From contig NC_091382.1 in the NCBI RefSeq assembly GCF_038502225.1, positions 13,078,183-13,142,182 of the forward strand: a stretch of 64,000 bases of DNA, in the 5' to 3' direction. Both the position numbers and the translations under genes were made by a program. Under the pieces are notes generated by a model. The model searched no databases. It was not told the origin of the DNA and saw only the letters and a list, made by a program, of their open reading frames with translations. Source of the stretch: Cherax quadricarinatus (lineage: Eukaryota; Arthropoda; Malacostraca; Decapoda; Parastacidae). Positions 24,436 through 33,796 of the stretch are shown one piece after another. The first letter of the stretch is position 1; each line of letters opens with the position of its first letter.

Positions 24436-25080
24436 TGCCGGATAATGACCATGGAAAATGAGATAATGATGGGGTTTGCATGACAGGGTAATTGTTTAAT
24501 ATGATTAATCATGGCCCAAGGGGATAGAGAGACTTATTCCTATACATTAATAAGTAGGTACATAAAGTAGAACAAAGGATTCCGGTGTGCAGGTGGCAGA
24601 TTCCGGGATAATGAGTGTGGAAAAGAATGTGATAATGGGTGGTCTGCATAAGCACAGGTGCTGTCAGGGGGTACAAGTTTAATATGTTTAATCATCCCCC
24701 AGGGGATAGAGAGATTTATTTCTGTGTAATTACTAAGTATAGGAAGGTAGGTAATGATCACTTCTGACACCCCAAACTCAATCACTCTGATAGATGGGAG
24801 AGGCAGTACAAAAAAGGATTCAGGTGTGCAGGTGGGCAGATTCCCAGGATAATGAGTGTGGAAAAAGAATGTGATAATGGGTTGGTCTTCATAAGCTCAG
24901 GTGCTGTCAGGGGTACAAGATTTAATATGTTTAAACATCCCCCAAGGGGATAGAGAGAGAGAGAGGCTTATTTCTGTGTAATTACTAATTATAAGAAGGT
25001 AGGTAATGATCACTTCTGACTCCCCAAACTCAATCACTCTGATAGATGGGAGAGGGCAGTACAAAGGATTCAGGTGACTG
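24436..25080. repeat. Subterminal tandem repeats in left TIR (~240-bp units)
   Basis: Three tandem, partly diverged units contain GGATAATGAGTGTGG, GTGCTGTCAGGGG, CCCCCAAGGGGATAGAGAG and AGGTAGGTAATGATCACTTC. They are noncoding. The same units occur inverted at 37800-38445. Such subterminal arrays may bind the integrase or a replication protein, which is inference. Confidence 0.85.
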
Positions 25081-25623
25081 GGTACAAGCTTACCATCTCC
25101 GAGGGAGTCCCCCCCCCCCTTTCCCGGGCCTGCGACTCACTGACGCGACTGTTGCTACTTCACAACAACACTGCTGGGTTTAAAGAACGCGGTAATGGAT
25201 GGGTAGCTGGTCCCCCGAGGGAGTGTTGCTCGCCCGTCCGTACCTCAGCAAAAAAAAAAAAAGGTTCTTCCGGGTACTACGGTAGTGTTTATTCTTGCCA
25301 GCTGCTAGATCTTTCCAGGTGGGGGAGGCTTAAAGCAGTGAGAAAGGCCATCTAGGGAAGACCTTTGTGCTGATAGAGCTCTTATAGGAACTTTGACATA
25401 TACATTTTCCTCTTACCCACTCTCAGATGGGGAGAGGCTTAAGTGGTGCGATATTGTTTATATATATATATATGTTTAGACTAGAGAAGATAGTAATATA
25501 TAGTTATATGTAAATAAAAATCAGAGTTTGTCAATATTTTTATTAATTCACATACAAAAGGGCAAAAGCTGTGCAAAGTTTTTTAGCGCGAGCAAAGGGG
25601 CGAAACTGTGCGAGTTTTACTGG

Positions 25624-26560
25624 TTAGACTGAATGACTGCGCTCCTCCTGTTCACTTTCTGTAAGATTGATAACCTCCCGCTCGAAAATGATTTCCTTTT
25701 CAGGTACATCATCATCTGCCGTCTTTACCCCTTCTGCCGGCTTTACCCCTTCTGCTGGCTTTACTGCGTCTCCAGCATTTACTCTCACGTCGGGGGTTTT
25801 CCCTTCCTTCTCCGACTGACCGTCAGGGTGCGCTTCAAGGTCGCCAGTTTGTTCAGCACCTGCTGCGGCAGTGACCTCAACAGAGTCATCAGATTGAGCA
25901 GTGAGCGTAGAGAGGTCCACAACGAGGTCATCAGACTGACATGAGGGAAGGCTCTGCGTTTCATCGTTGTCGAGATCTGGTTCTTTCTTCATAGGCTCCT
26001 CTATATCAGATGAACTGATCCCATCTTCCACAGGCTGTAAGTCATAAAGAGAACATATTTATCACTTTCAAATAAAGGAGTGGGACTCGTCTCTAATCTA
26101 CCAAAGGAGGGAACATAGAAAGACATACCCTTTCCTGAGGAAGCCTATGTTTGCGTTTCCTGCTATCATCACAATGACACCGCTTTAGGAGTTTGAAGCC
26201 GGTGTGTTCCTTCCCTTCCAATCTACCAGCCGATAAAATCAAAACTTTACAAATTCTGACTGGCCCAGTGAAAACTGTTGAAGAAAAAAAGGAGACTCAA
26301 CTTTAAAATTATTATAAGTCTCTTGCGCTCGTTTTGTTTCGTTAATATTCAAAGAGAAGTATCCAATCTACCAGCCGATAAAATCAAAAACTTTACAAAT
26401 TCTGACTGGTGCTGTGAAAACTGTTGAAAAAAGAGACTCAACTTTAAAAATTATTATAAGTCTCTTGCTCTCGTTTGTTTCGTTAATATTCAAAGAGAAG
26501 TTTTTAGCAAAATAAAATGTCTCGCTTACCAGAATCGAGAATGCCTGCTTCCTTCGCCAT
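25624..26560 (-). CDS. TIR gene, left copy: acidic protein, three exons
   Basis: Spliced gene, inferred from consensus splice sites and an unbroken joined frame: exon 1 26560-26530 (from ATG), exon 2 26274-26129 (after TTCAACAG), exon 3 26034-25624 (after GACTTACAG), giving 195 residues. Exon 1 is 31 bases and exons 1+2 end on a codon boundary. The middle has a basic cluster (SRKRKHR), a likely nuclear signal. The rest is strongly acidic with a short KPAEGV repeat and ends with VINLTESEQEE, which resembles a SUMO-interacting motif followed by acidic residues; DDLVVDLS is a second candidate. No known family was recognised. Transcription runs towards the element end from a TATA box (TTGTATATAAG in the mirrored copy). 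Promoter, gene and 3' end all lie within the TIR, so the gene is present twice per element. Confidence 0.75.
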
Positions 26561-26867
26561 GATGAGAGTAAAAGGCTATGGAGAGGTCAGCCTCTATCTT
26601 TTGCGGGAAGACAGCTTCAGCGGGCTCTTATATACAACTCAGAGAGGGCCTTACCAGCCAGGAGGGGTATTTGGGGGATACTCTCGCGAAAGTTATTTAT
26701 TATTATTTTGTTTTAGTGTCATACTAGACTAATTATAACTCTAGCAATCTTTTAAAAAAATGTTACTGTTAAAGTATAAAACTGGGAGAAGCTAAGCAAT
26801 CTATGGAATATATGCGGTTCTCAAAATGATTTTTATTCTTGTTAGTGAGATACTTTATAAACATATC

Positions 26868-27225
26868 TTAAAAATGTTTGACTGTTAATAAAAATAATTG
26901 ATTAAGAAAAGAGCGCTGACCTCTTTCTTCCTGCCCCGCCCCCCGGATCATCTGCTTGGAGTATTGCCCCGCCCCAACTGTTGGAAAAAATTATTATTAG
27001 CTCAAAGACTTATTTCATTATCTGAAAATAGCAGTTTTAAGAAAACATCAATTCAGAGCAATAACCTGGGTATCTCACCTGTCACGCATCTCCTGCGATG
27101 AGCTGTGACATTCGCTACACACACTGATAGCCCACAGAAACTACAGGAGAAAGTGTGGTGAGCTGCATCCTGAGGGTATAATCGCCCGCATAGGTGGCAT
27201 CTGCGAGCTGGGTGACGAGCCATAG
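26868..27225 (-). CDS. Spliced small zinc-finger protein
   Basis: Minus-strand gene predicted from splice signals: the coding exon begins after acceptor TTTACAG with the ATG at 27223, ends at donor ACAG|GTGAGA (27079), and joins the exon 26977-26868 after TTCCAACAG, for 84 residues. The first exon has CHLCG (residues 9-13), a His pair near 22-23, CSFC (27-30), His 42 and Cys 46, a plausible two-finger C2H2/C2HC arrangement. The C-terminus is basic and ends in a hydrophobic run. A noncoding leader exon probably ends at 27317 (AGAGCAG|GTAAAAA). A TATA box (CTATAAATAC, 27391-27400) lies about 170 bases upstream of the ATG. It is the only central gene on this strand. A DNA-binding or regulatory role is inference. 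Confidence 0.6.
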
Positions 27226-27390
27226 CTGTAAATACACACACACACACTCTCATATTCCATAAATTATTTAAATTATAGATAATATTTTAATCTCCCATAG
27301 ATAGAGAAGTTTTTACCTGCTCTAATCTAAGCTGGTAACTTTCTTGAGTGAGCGGGAAGAGCACCTTTCGCCCTAGACGAAAAGGTGAGC

Positions 27391-27400
27391 GTATTTATAG
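27391..27400 (-). promoter_or_regulatory. TATA box for minus-strand zinc-finger gene
   Basis: CTATAAATAC on the minus strand, with a start expected near 27365-27370. It is followed by a leader that ends in a splice donor at 27315-27316. Confidence 0.55.
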
Positions 27401-28045
27401 CACGCTTTTAGGATAGCGTGCTCATAAGATACTTAATTTTCCCCAAAGTAGAGGTACAGTTTTTCACATCAGTCTCTCTCTATTTTCACGAGAATCTTTT
27501 AAACAAAAATCCCCGCAAGTCTATATATTATAAATATAATCTAGAAAAGATTTCTTATTGTCAATAAAGTAAGAGGGATAAAATCTGGGAAGAACTCTTT
27601 TCCCGAACGAAAAAATAAGAATTTAGACCGGGCAAGTAGGGAGGATTACGTAAATTGCCATAGTCATGTGAATTTCCCATTTGTATAAAGCCGAGGCGAG
27701 GGAAAGTTTAATTAATTTATAGATTTTGTCCATCGCCAAAACTAAATATTCTTAAAAATAATAATAATAATAATAATATATTTTTCCCCCAAATAAAAAT
27801 AAATAGGCATCTGCCGGCAGAAAGTGGCGGAGCCTGCTTCTCTTTGTCTGTGACCTCCATTCGACCCACCACCACCTGGTGTAGGGAAGGTAGTGAAACT
27901 GCGTAATATCCAGACGACCTTCACTGTCGGTCGGGCTTTTTTTCTATGGTCTTCTGGCGGGAGAAGGCCATGCTGCCATTGTTATCTTCATCTCTGGGAT
28001 AAACTCCCCCCTCCCTCCCCTCTGCTTTGAACTAAAAAGAAATGT
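27401..28045. other. Polinton intergenic region, no gene seen
   Basis: Lies between the divergent zinc-finger and ATPase genes. It holds an AATAAT microsatellite near 27758-27778 and a second plus-strand TATA-like TTGTATAAAG near 27682. Short open frames were examined and are not convincing. Confidence 0.5.
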
Positions 28046-28046
28046 T

Positions 28047-28057
28047 TATATATAAGA
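28047..28057 (+). promoter_or_regulatory. TATA box upstream of packaging ATPase
   Basis: TTTATATATAAG lies about 40 bases before the ATPase ATG at 28096, consistent with an RNA polymerase II core promoter and a very short leader. Confidence 0.55.
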
Positions 28058-28095
28058 TGATTCTTCCACAAAAAAGGCTCATTTGAGATGGGAAG

Positions 28096-28752
28096 ATGGA
28101 CAAGGTCTGTACCTTTACAGAGGAAGAGTTGAATATTTTCAGAGAGCCTGCAAGAATACTTGTTGCTGGTTTTAGCGGGGCAGGCAAGAGCAGTCTAGTG
28201 GAGCGTTTATGTAAAAAATATGCCGGTTCTTTCGCGAGAATAATCATTTCCAGTCTGGATGATAAAACTCACCCTTTGAAACAAATCACCTCTCTTAGTG
28301 AGAAAATCATTTTAGTGAAAGGTCTCATTAACCCGGCGGATTACCAAAATCCCCTTGAGACAGACAATAGCTCTCTGTATATAATTGATGACCTTTTTAA
28401 TGAAGCAGTTAAGAGTGATGTTATAGCCAATATTTTTACTAGAGGAAGACACGAGCAAATATCCGTAATTCTCATATCTCAAAATTTATTTCCACAAGGA
28501 AAATACGCTCGCACGATCACGCTTAATTGTAGTCAATATATTTTATTAAGACAACGAGATCTGTCTCAGTTGGAATGTCTCGGGCGACAAATTTATGGAA
28601 AAAATCTAGCCCCGAAATTTGTTGAGATATATTGTCACGTCACTGCGGATAAATACGGCTATCTTCTGGTTGATTTAACCGCTCCAGAGGAAATTCAATT
28701 ACGAAGCTTCATTACCGGAGAGGGCAACTGTGAAACTGTATACCGCTGGTAA
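28096..28752 (+). CDS. FtsK/HerA-type DNA-packaging ATPase
   Basis: This would be the motor that pumps DNA into capsids, as in Polintons, adintoviruses and other dsDNA viruses with double jelly-roll capsids. The 218-residue frame is intact. Walker A is GFSGAGKSS at about residues 25-33; Walker B is LYIIDDLF near 95-102; RGRHEQISVILISQN around 117-131 fits the sensor/arginine region. Length agrees with Polinton ATPases (about 200-250 residues). The start at 28096 is the first ATG after the TATA box and gives a full Walker region. The frame ends 8 bases before the integrase ATG, so the two genes are tightly spaced. Confidence 0.93.
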   Translation: MDKVCTFTEEELNIFREPARILVAGFSGAGKSSLVERLCKKYAGSFARIIISSLDDKTHPLKQITSLSEKIILVKGLINPADYQNPLETDNSSLYIIDDLFNEAVKSDVIANIFTRGRHEQISVILISQNLFPQGKYARTITLNCSQYILLRQRDLSQLECLGRQIYGKNLAPKFVEIYCHVTADKYGYLLVDLTAPEEIQLRSFITGEGNCETVYRW

Positions 28753-28760
28753 AAACAAAA

Positions 28761-29890
28761 ATGGCCTTAAATTCACATAAAAAGAAAATTCTAGAAAAAG
28801 TATATAGAGACGTCAATAGCCCCGGGGGGCTTTACTGGGAATGTTAACAAACTTTTTAGAGCAGCTAGGGAGAAAAACGCCTCTATTACTTATAAAGACG
28901 TAGTAGATTATCTCTCTTCTCAGAGGGCCTATACTTTGCATAAATTGCAGCCTCTGCGATTTCCCAGACGGAAAATCATAGCCGCTGCCCCTCGCATTAT
29001 ACTCACCTGCGACTTGGCGGACATGACTTTATTACATTCCCACAATGGTGGCATTAAATATATTTTGTTATGCATAGATGTCTTTTCAAGGTTAATGAAG
29101 GCGGTAGGACTAGTCAGAAAAAACTCAAAAAGCGTCTTGTCAGCCTTACGAAATATTATAGAAAGCCCCACCTTCCGTGGAATTTCGAGATTACACACGG
29201 ACAGAGGGGCCGAGTTTTATAACCGTCCTCTTCTGAATTACCTAAAAAAAAAAAAATATTAAATTATACAGTACCTTCTCGGACACTAAGGCTGCAATAG
29301 CGGAACGAGCTATTCGCACGCTTAAGCATAGAATCTACCGCTATATGACTTTAACAAATTCTTTAAAATATATAGAGGTATTACCAGCCATAGTAGAAAC
29401 TTACAACTCAACTCCTCACACCTCTCTCAAGAAAGGTCAAACTCCACAACAAGTGCATTCTCTGAGTCTTCCTCGAGACATTCGTCAGCAGTTTGGGCTA
29501 ATGTATTTAAATGCCCGTCCTCATCAGCCTCGTACTAGTCCACGACTGACTCCTGGAGCGCATGTGCGGATAACTAGCCACCGGGGGATATTTCACAAGA
29601 GTTATTGGCCTCAAAACACCGAAGAAATTTTTAAAATCCAATCGGTTGATAATTCGCAAGTAATCCCCACATATTCTCTTATCGACCTGAGCGGGGAAAA
29701 AATACTCGGGCAATTTTACGCTCAGGAATTAATAGAAACATCTCTACCTGAATTTTTTCCCATTAAAATATTGAGACGGAGAAGAAAAACTGACGGCAGT
29801 AGAGAATATCTGGTGAGCTGGGTGGGTTATCCCCGAAGTGCAGATAGCTGGGTGCACGAGAAGGACATGCAAAATGTCAGACAGGGGTAA
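28761..29890 (+). CDS. Retrovirus-like integrase with chromodomain (two frameshifts)
   Basis: This would insert the element and make the 6-bp duplication. Starting at the ATG at 28761, the frame is shifted by one extra base in a G6 run (28824-28829) and one in an A13 run (29244-29256); about 375 residues otherwise. Catalytic residues are recognisable: Asp in TCDLADM, Asp in LHTDRGAEFYN, and Glu in AIAERAIRTLKHR after the second break. The C-terminus is a chromodomain (EYLVSWVGYPRSADSW), as in many Polinton integrases, which may guide insertion to particular chromatin. Both breaks lie in homopolymers, so sequencing error is as likely as real inactivation. The next gene overlaps the 3' end. Confidence 0.92.
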
Positions 29891-30211
29891 GCCCCTGGCA
29901 GTGCAACACAGAGAGTTATTAATTTTATTAAACAAACTTCCAGCTAAAGCTCACAATCGTATTATTAAGGAATTAAAAAAAAAGAAATTAATTGCATATC
30001 TGAGATATTTACTAATTTTCTTAAGAAAAATCTAACAGTAGAACCGACTATTTTGAGCAAATTAAAGAAGTTTAGAGGAGACATTCTCACCGTTGCCCGT
30101 AAACGAACTCCACTTTATAAAAAAAAAAATATTCTTTCGAAGCGTGGAGGAGCCATCTTAACTACACTCTTACCTCTGGTCATCTCGCTGATTAGTAGTT
30201 TTATAAAGTAA
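29874..30211 (+). CDS. Conserved small Polinton protein with KRGG tail (frameshift)
   Basis: ATG at 29874, overlapping the integrase 3' end by 17 bases. The frame is displaced by one missing base in the A9 run 29975-29983; beyond it the reading is open to 30211, about 112 residues in total. The basic middle (SKLKKFRGDIL, KRTPLYKKK) is followed by SKRGGAILTTLLPLVISLIS, a Gly-Gly followed by an amphipathic or hydrophobic tail. Small proteins of this layout recur in Polintons and adintovirus-like elements between integrase or ATPase and capsid genes. They resemble small virion core or membrane-active proteins, but their function is not established. Confidence 0.72.
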
Positions 30212-30223
30212 AAAATAATCGAA

Positions 30224-31148
30224 ATGGTGGTAAAGGAATTTTGTCTCATCCCTCGGCTAACCGCCGAAAAATATATTTTTAAAAATGGAACAAATATCTT
30301 ACCCACTCCTAAGCGCGAATCTCCTTTTCCCCGCCTTCGCAGAAGCACTGCAACCACCACTATGGCGCGTAGGAAGGAATCTTCCAGCCTCTCGAGAGTG
30401 AAAGTGAAACCAGCCCAAAGCAAGGATGAGAAGGTCAGCTCCTGCCCCAGCATAGCAACTCGCCCTCATAAGGGTAATTGCCGCTTCGGGCTACCACCTC
30501 CCACGAGCGGGCACCCACCCGAGCTCTTTGTTGAGACTGGTGAGTCCCCCATAAAAAAAAAAAACAAATAAGCTCGCTCGCTGTAATGCCGCCCGCGGCG
30601 GTGGCGGCAGTGGCGGCAGTGGCGGCGGCTGCGACGGCTGCGGTGGCGGGCGCGCCCGCGGTAGTTGCCGCGAGGAGTCTAAGAGTAAAAAAAAAAAAAA
30701 TCCGAAACAGAAAATAATAGCCAATAATAAACTCCCGCCGGAAATACTTTTATCTTTAATATCAAGAAAAAACAACAGTCTTTCTCTCTCGCCTGAGGAC
30801 TCTTCCCCAAATTTAAATGAAATAATTGATCTGTATTTCACGAGAGAAGAATTGCCATACGCGAAATCTATGCTGGATCTATTCAAAAATAATTCTTTCA
30901 TTCGGTGGGATAAGAGAGGTATTTTATTCCCTCCATACCATAATTTAAACATCTTACAAATCATTAAATCTTTGACAAGCAGTCGAGCGTACATCGATAA
31001 AAAACTTTTGCCCGTTGTAGGGGAATTAGTGAGCCTTATTAGATTAGAGCCAAGATTTATAAAAAATCACAAGGCGAGAAAACAATTATTAGGCGGTTTT
31101 TATGTTAAAAAGACCGCGGAAAAAAAGCCGCTCTGGCTAGCCTATTGA
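30224..31148 (+). CDS. Conserved Polinton protein of LIPR type (frameshift)
   Basis: ATG at 30224 begins VVKEFCLIPRLTAEKY, a start block I associate with an uncharacterised protein conserved in animal Polintons directly after the KRGG protein. One extra base in the A12 run 30553-30564 shifts the frame; after it the frame is open to 31148, about 307 residues. The middle is low-complexity Gly/Ser/Arg/Cys (GC-rich repeat 30590-30660) and Lys-rich. The C-terminal third (about residues 205-307) is a folded-looking basic domain with IRWDKRGILFPPY and KKLLPVVGELVSLI. The role is unknown; order and basicity suggest a DNA-associated or minor virion protein, which is inference. Confidence 0.7.
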
Positions 31149-31257
31149 AATTTAAGCTTTCATAAAGTCGAGAGAAGAGCTTTGCCCGCTTTAGTAAATA
31201 CCGGGACAGGATAGAGACAAGAAGTTCCTTCTCGAAGTGCTATTCATAAAAAAAAAA

Positions 31258-31632
31258 ATGGACCAGCCATCAGTTGATTATCCCGAGAGAATTAATCTCC
31301 CGTTGAATGAAGAAGGAGAAAAGGACCCCAGTTTGTCGATATTATTACATCAATTAACGTCAAGACGAAAGATTTATCAGCAAGTGTGTTACAAAGCTCG
31401 TGTGATACAAAGTTTATGGCAAACCTACGAATCCTTCAAAGTCAATTGCCCCATGACCAGATTTACTAAGACTTTTGATGAAATTGAAAAATTATATGAC
31501 AATTTTAATCAGAAAGCACTGACGGCTGAAATCAGACGCTTAGAATATGCTACGCATGATTTCCGGGATATGATAGAAGCTTTTGAAGGGGCGCAAAGCT
31601 TGTATAAGCACCTTAGGCGAATGTCAACCTAG
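31258..31632 (+). CDS. Hypothetical helical Polinton protein
   Basis: 124 residues from the ATG at 31258, which directly follows a poly(A) stretch. No family was recognised. The sequence is hydrophilic and predicted-helical in character, with heptad-like patterns in the second half (FDEIEKLYDNFNQKALTAEI, RRLEYATHDF, MIEAFEGAQSLYKHLRR). It could be a coiled-coil assembly or scaffold factor, but nothing proves this. It stands between the LIPR-type gene and the promoter of the macro-domain gene. Confidence 0.65.
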   Translation: MDQPSVDYPERINLPLNEEGEKDPSLSILLHQLTSRRKIYQQVCYKARVIQSLWQTYESFKVNCPMTRFTKTFDEIEKLYDNFNQKALTAEIRRLEYATHDFRDMIEAFEGAQSLYKHLRRMST

Positions 31633-31692
31633 AGAGGTCCCCCAAACCCCTACCAAACCCACCCGCAGGAGTGGGAGGCTACAGCAGCGCGG

Positions 31693-31702
31693 TATTTAAA
31701 CC
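31693..31702 (+). promoter_or_regulatory. TATA-like box upstream of macro-domain gene
   Basis: GGTATTTAAACC lies about 80 bases upstream of the ATG at 31781. A TCTCACTCC initiator-like sequence follows about 35 bases downstream. The leader is about 50 bases. Confidence 0.5.
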
Positions 31703-31780
31703 CCGCCGCCGACGTACCGATAAACATTATCCGTCTCACTCCCTCAGCGAGGACTCTAAGGAACCCAACTGTTGACGAGA

Positions 31781-32779
31781 ATGGAATATAAATTTCCAGT
31801 AATTGTCGGGGGAATAACGGGCGAAGAATTCCTGGAATATGGGGATTGTATCGTGTATCCCCACAACGCTACTTCTGCTCGCCCCTACGAGCCGGCTCTT
31901 TCACTCTGGGAAAAATATCCTTTTTCCAAAATTGAGCGAAAATCGCTAATCCTGGTGAACCGTGCCATAGCTGCAGATCGGGGCACACCCGGGGAAATTG
32001 TCCTAAAATCACCCCCACCATGCACCAACACCCTTGATGACAGGCCAGAGGATTTTTTAAGACCCCACCTTGCAGCACTAATATGTCAGTTCTCAGCGGG
32101 TCCTTGTCTTGAAAAGAATGAAATTGCGCAACAGCAATTAGAGCGTAGTCTCGACACGCATTATGTACGTGGTTTGAGCAAGGACACGCAACAGAATCGA
32201 CGAATTTGGTTTAAATTATGTCTGGTGTCCCTGGGACGGGCGGTGATAGCCAATGGCAACATCAAACGGGTAATTTTACCGCAGTACATTGGCATGAGCA
32301 GAAAACAGGCCGATGAATGGCACACTGAATATCTCCCTCTCATTAACATATTTCAAGACATATTACTGAAACGGGAAATTCAGACATGCTTGCTCGTACC
32401 GTCAGTGAGCCCATACTTGGCAGTACCTAAAATCATCCTAGATGAGGTGGAAATTGAACGCGGCGCCTCCCCCGAAGCTCTAGAACGGGAAATACTACAG
32501 CTGTCTGTGGAGAAGCAAGGCACTGGCAGCATCAGCGGTGGCAGCAGTGCCGGTGGCGGCAGCGGCAACAGCAGCAGCTGCAGCAGCGGCAGCGGCGGTG
32601 TCAACGGTGCTGACGTCGGACCAGCCGGTGGGATTGGAACTAAAAGAGACAGTGGCATGCGTGAAATGGACATGCCTGATGGAGTCGAGGTCACTTCACG
32701 CGGAAAACGCAAACAACAGCACGATGATGTGGATATTTTATTCCTAAATGCTGTAACTAATAAAAAAATAAAAATGTAA
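31781..32779 (+). CDS. Probable macro-domain (ADP-ribose-binding) protein
   Basis: 332 residues from the ATG at 31781, intact. Residues 1-205 resemble the Poa1p/phage-type macro domain: GDCIVYPHNA near the N-terminus (the GDI...NA loop), LWEKYPF, RGTPGEIVL, and late RVILPQYIGM...ADEW (the hydrophobic strand and Gly loop followed by W, compare P.IGCG..GG.W). Macro domains bind or remove ADP-ribose. The Gly residues of the second loop are partly replaced (IGMSRKQADEW), so catalysis is uncertain. Then comes a Gly/Ser-rich linker (about 245-290) and a basic tail (RGKRKQQ, NKKIKM) suggesting nuclear location. In animal viruses macro domains counter PARP-based host responses; applying that here is inference. 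I do not know of a macro-domain gene in the standard Polinton set. The family assignment rests on motif reading only. Confidence 0.5.
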   Translation: MEYKFPVIVGGITGEEFLEYGDCIVYPHNATSARPYEPALSLWEKYPFSKIERKSLILVNRAIAADRGTPGEIVLKSPPPCTNTLDDRPEDFLRPHLAALICQFSAGPCLEKNEIAQQQLERSLDTHYVRGLSKDTQQNRRIWFKLCLVSLGRAVIANGNIKRVILPQYIGMSRKQADEWHTEYLPLINIFQDILLKREIQTCLLVPSVSPYLAVPKIILDEVEIERGASPEALEREILQLSVEKQGTGSISGGSSAGGGSGNSSSCSSGSGGVNGADVGPAGGIGTKRDSGMREMDMPDGVEVTSRGKRKQQHDDVDILFLNAVTNKKIKM

Positions 32780-32817
32780 AAGTCTTCAAACTAAAGTTTT
32801 TTTAAGCCTTTAAAAAA

Positions 32818-32828
32818 TATATATAATG
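32818..32828 (+). promoter_or_regulatory. TATA box upstream of penton-like gene
   Basis: ATATATATAATGG lies about 45 bases before the minor capsid ATG at 32872, suggesting the capsid genes have their own promoter. Confidence 0.5.
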
Positions 32829-32871
32829 GTCTATATTTTGTATTTGCCTCATACTGTCTCTGTCCCTCAAC

Positions 32872-33750
32872 ATGGACAGAGGGGGTCCGGGGAAATATAT
32901 CTATTTGAGCAGTTTAGAAAATATTGACATTTTCGACAATACAGCTTCGGCCTTTCAAAATATAATTACTGCAACGCCTTTAAATCCATCCTTGAACTAC
33001 GAAATAGCCTTGCTTAATGTTTTGTATCCCAAAAAATTCAATGTTCTAACAAGAGACGATGCCGAATGCGGTATTGACATTATACAAAATCACATTACTG
33101 AAACAGGAATAAGTACAGAAGAAATAGTCCATCACTTTCTACCAAAAAATGATGTGTTATCGACAGATGCCAGCCATATTATTGAAGAAATTAATCGACA
33201 GCTAACAGCAGATTTAAAAAAAGCCTTTAGAGATAATTATTCGGCACATTTCCCGAAAGGGAAAATACTCAATTATGATGTCGGAATTGGGAGGGTTTTA
33301 GTTTCGACGAGATCGCGAACCTTTACGGGAAAAAACAATGCTGCCACTTCATTTAAAGCTCAATTTAAACCGAGAATAGCTCGGGTGCTTGGGCTTAGCA
33401 GCGCTGAAAAATATTATTTATTTCGTAGTGACGCGCCCGAGGGGACCTCCTTCCCCAAGCAGATTGCCCCATTCAAGCCTGATCCCACTGCCGGAGTTGA
33501 TTATGTTTTAATATATAGTGATATTGTGGAACCGCAAATATACGGTAGTCAGTTAGTCAATATTCTGGATGCTTTCGCCTTTCAGGAGAGTTATTCAAAA
33601 GGTGCTCATCCTATGATGTACAAACCTCTATGCGTAACTAAATTAGATAAAATAGCTATCAAAATGACAGATCAGTTTGGTCGTAATCTGTCTTTTGAAA
33701 GCGGTCATTCCACTACCGTAGTGCTACATGTAAGACCGATAAATAAATAG
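32872..33750 (+). CDS. Minor capsid protein (penton-like, single jelly roll)
   Basis: 292 residues, intact. It matches the Polinton minor capsid protein, which forms vertex pentamers. The features I rely on are the N-terminal block ITATPLNPSLNYEIALLNVLYP, the motif YVLIYSDIVEPQIYGSQLVN near residues 215-235, and the C-terminal signature DKIAIKMTDQFGRNLSF...TVVLHVRP. The ATG at 32872 follows a TATA box. It is followed 46 bases later by the GGG-containing virion protein and then the major capsid gene, the usual morphogenesis order. Confidence 0.88.
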   Translation: MDRGGPGKYIYLSSLENIDIFDNTASAFQNIITATPLNPSLNYEIALLNVLYPKKFNVLTRDDAECGIDIIQNHITETGISTEEIVHHFLPKNDVLSTDASHIIEEINRQLTADLKKAFRDNYSAHFPKGKILNYDVGIGRVLVSTRSRTFTGKNNAATSFKAQFKPRIARVLGLSSAEKYYLFRSDAPEGTSFPKQIAPFKPDPTAGVDYVLIYSDIVEPQIYGSQLVNILDAFAFQESYSKGAHPMMYKPLCVTKLDKIAIKMTDQFGRNLSFESGHSTTVVLHVRPINK

Positions 33751-33796
33751 AACCAACTCAGCGTAAAAATGGTTATTGTTTCTCTAACCGCCAAAC

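Larger units (their letters stand above)
24406..26686. repeat. Polinton left terminal inverted repeat (2281 bp)
   Basis: It matches the reverse complement of 36192-38475 essentially throughout; the visible differences are small, for example one GAT codon. The inner boundary is ...GGGGGATACTCTCG. It holds subterminal tandem repeats and a full copy of a three-exon gene on the minus strand. Published Polinton TIRs are usually several hundred bases to about one kilobase, so this is long. Confidence 0.93.

Noticed and set aside
27742..27924. Minus-strand 60-codon frame in the Polinton intergenic region
   Set aside because: It ends in an AAT-repeat-encoded Ile run, has no promoter or splice support and no recognisable domain.
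26687..28095. A hidden or spliced DNA polymerase B in the Polinton
   Set aside because: The gap is under 1.5 kb, is largely occupied by the zinc-finger gene and its promoter, and no polymerase motif (such as YxDTDS) was found in any frame of the element.
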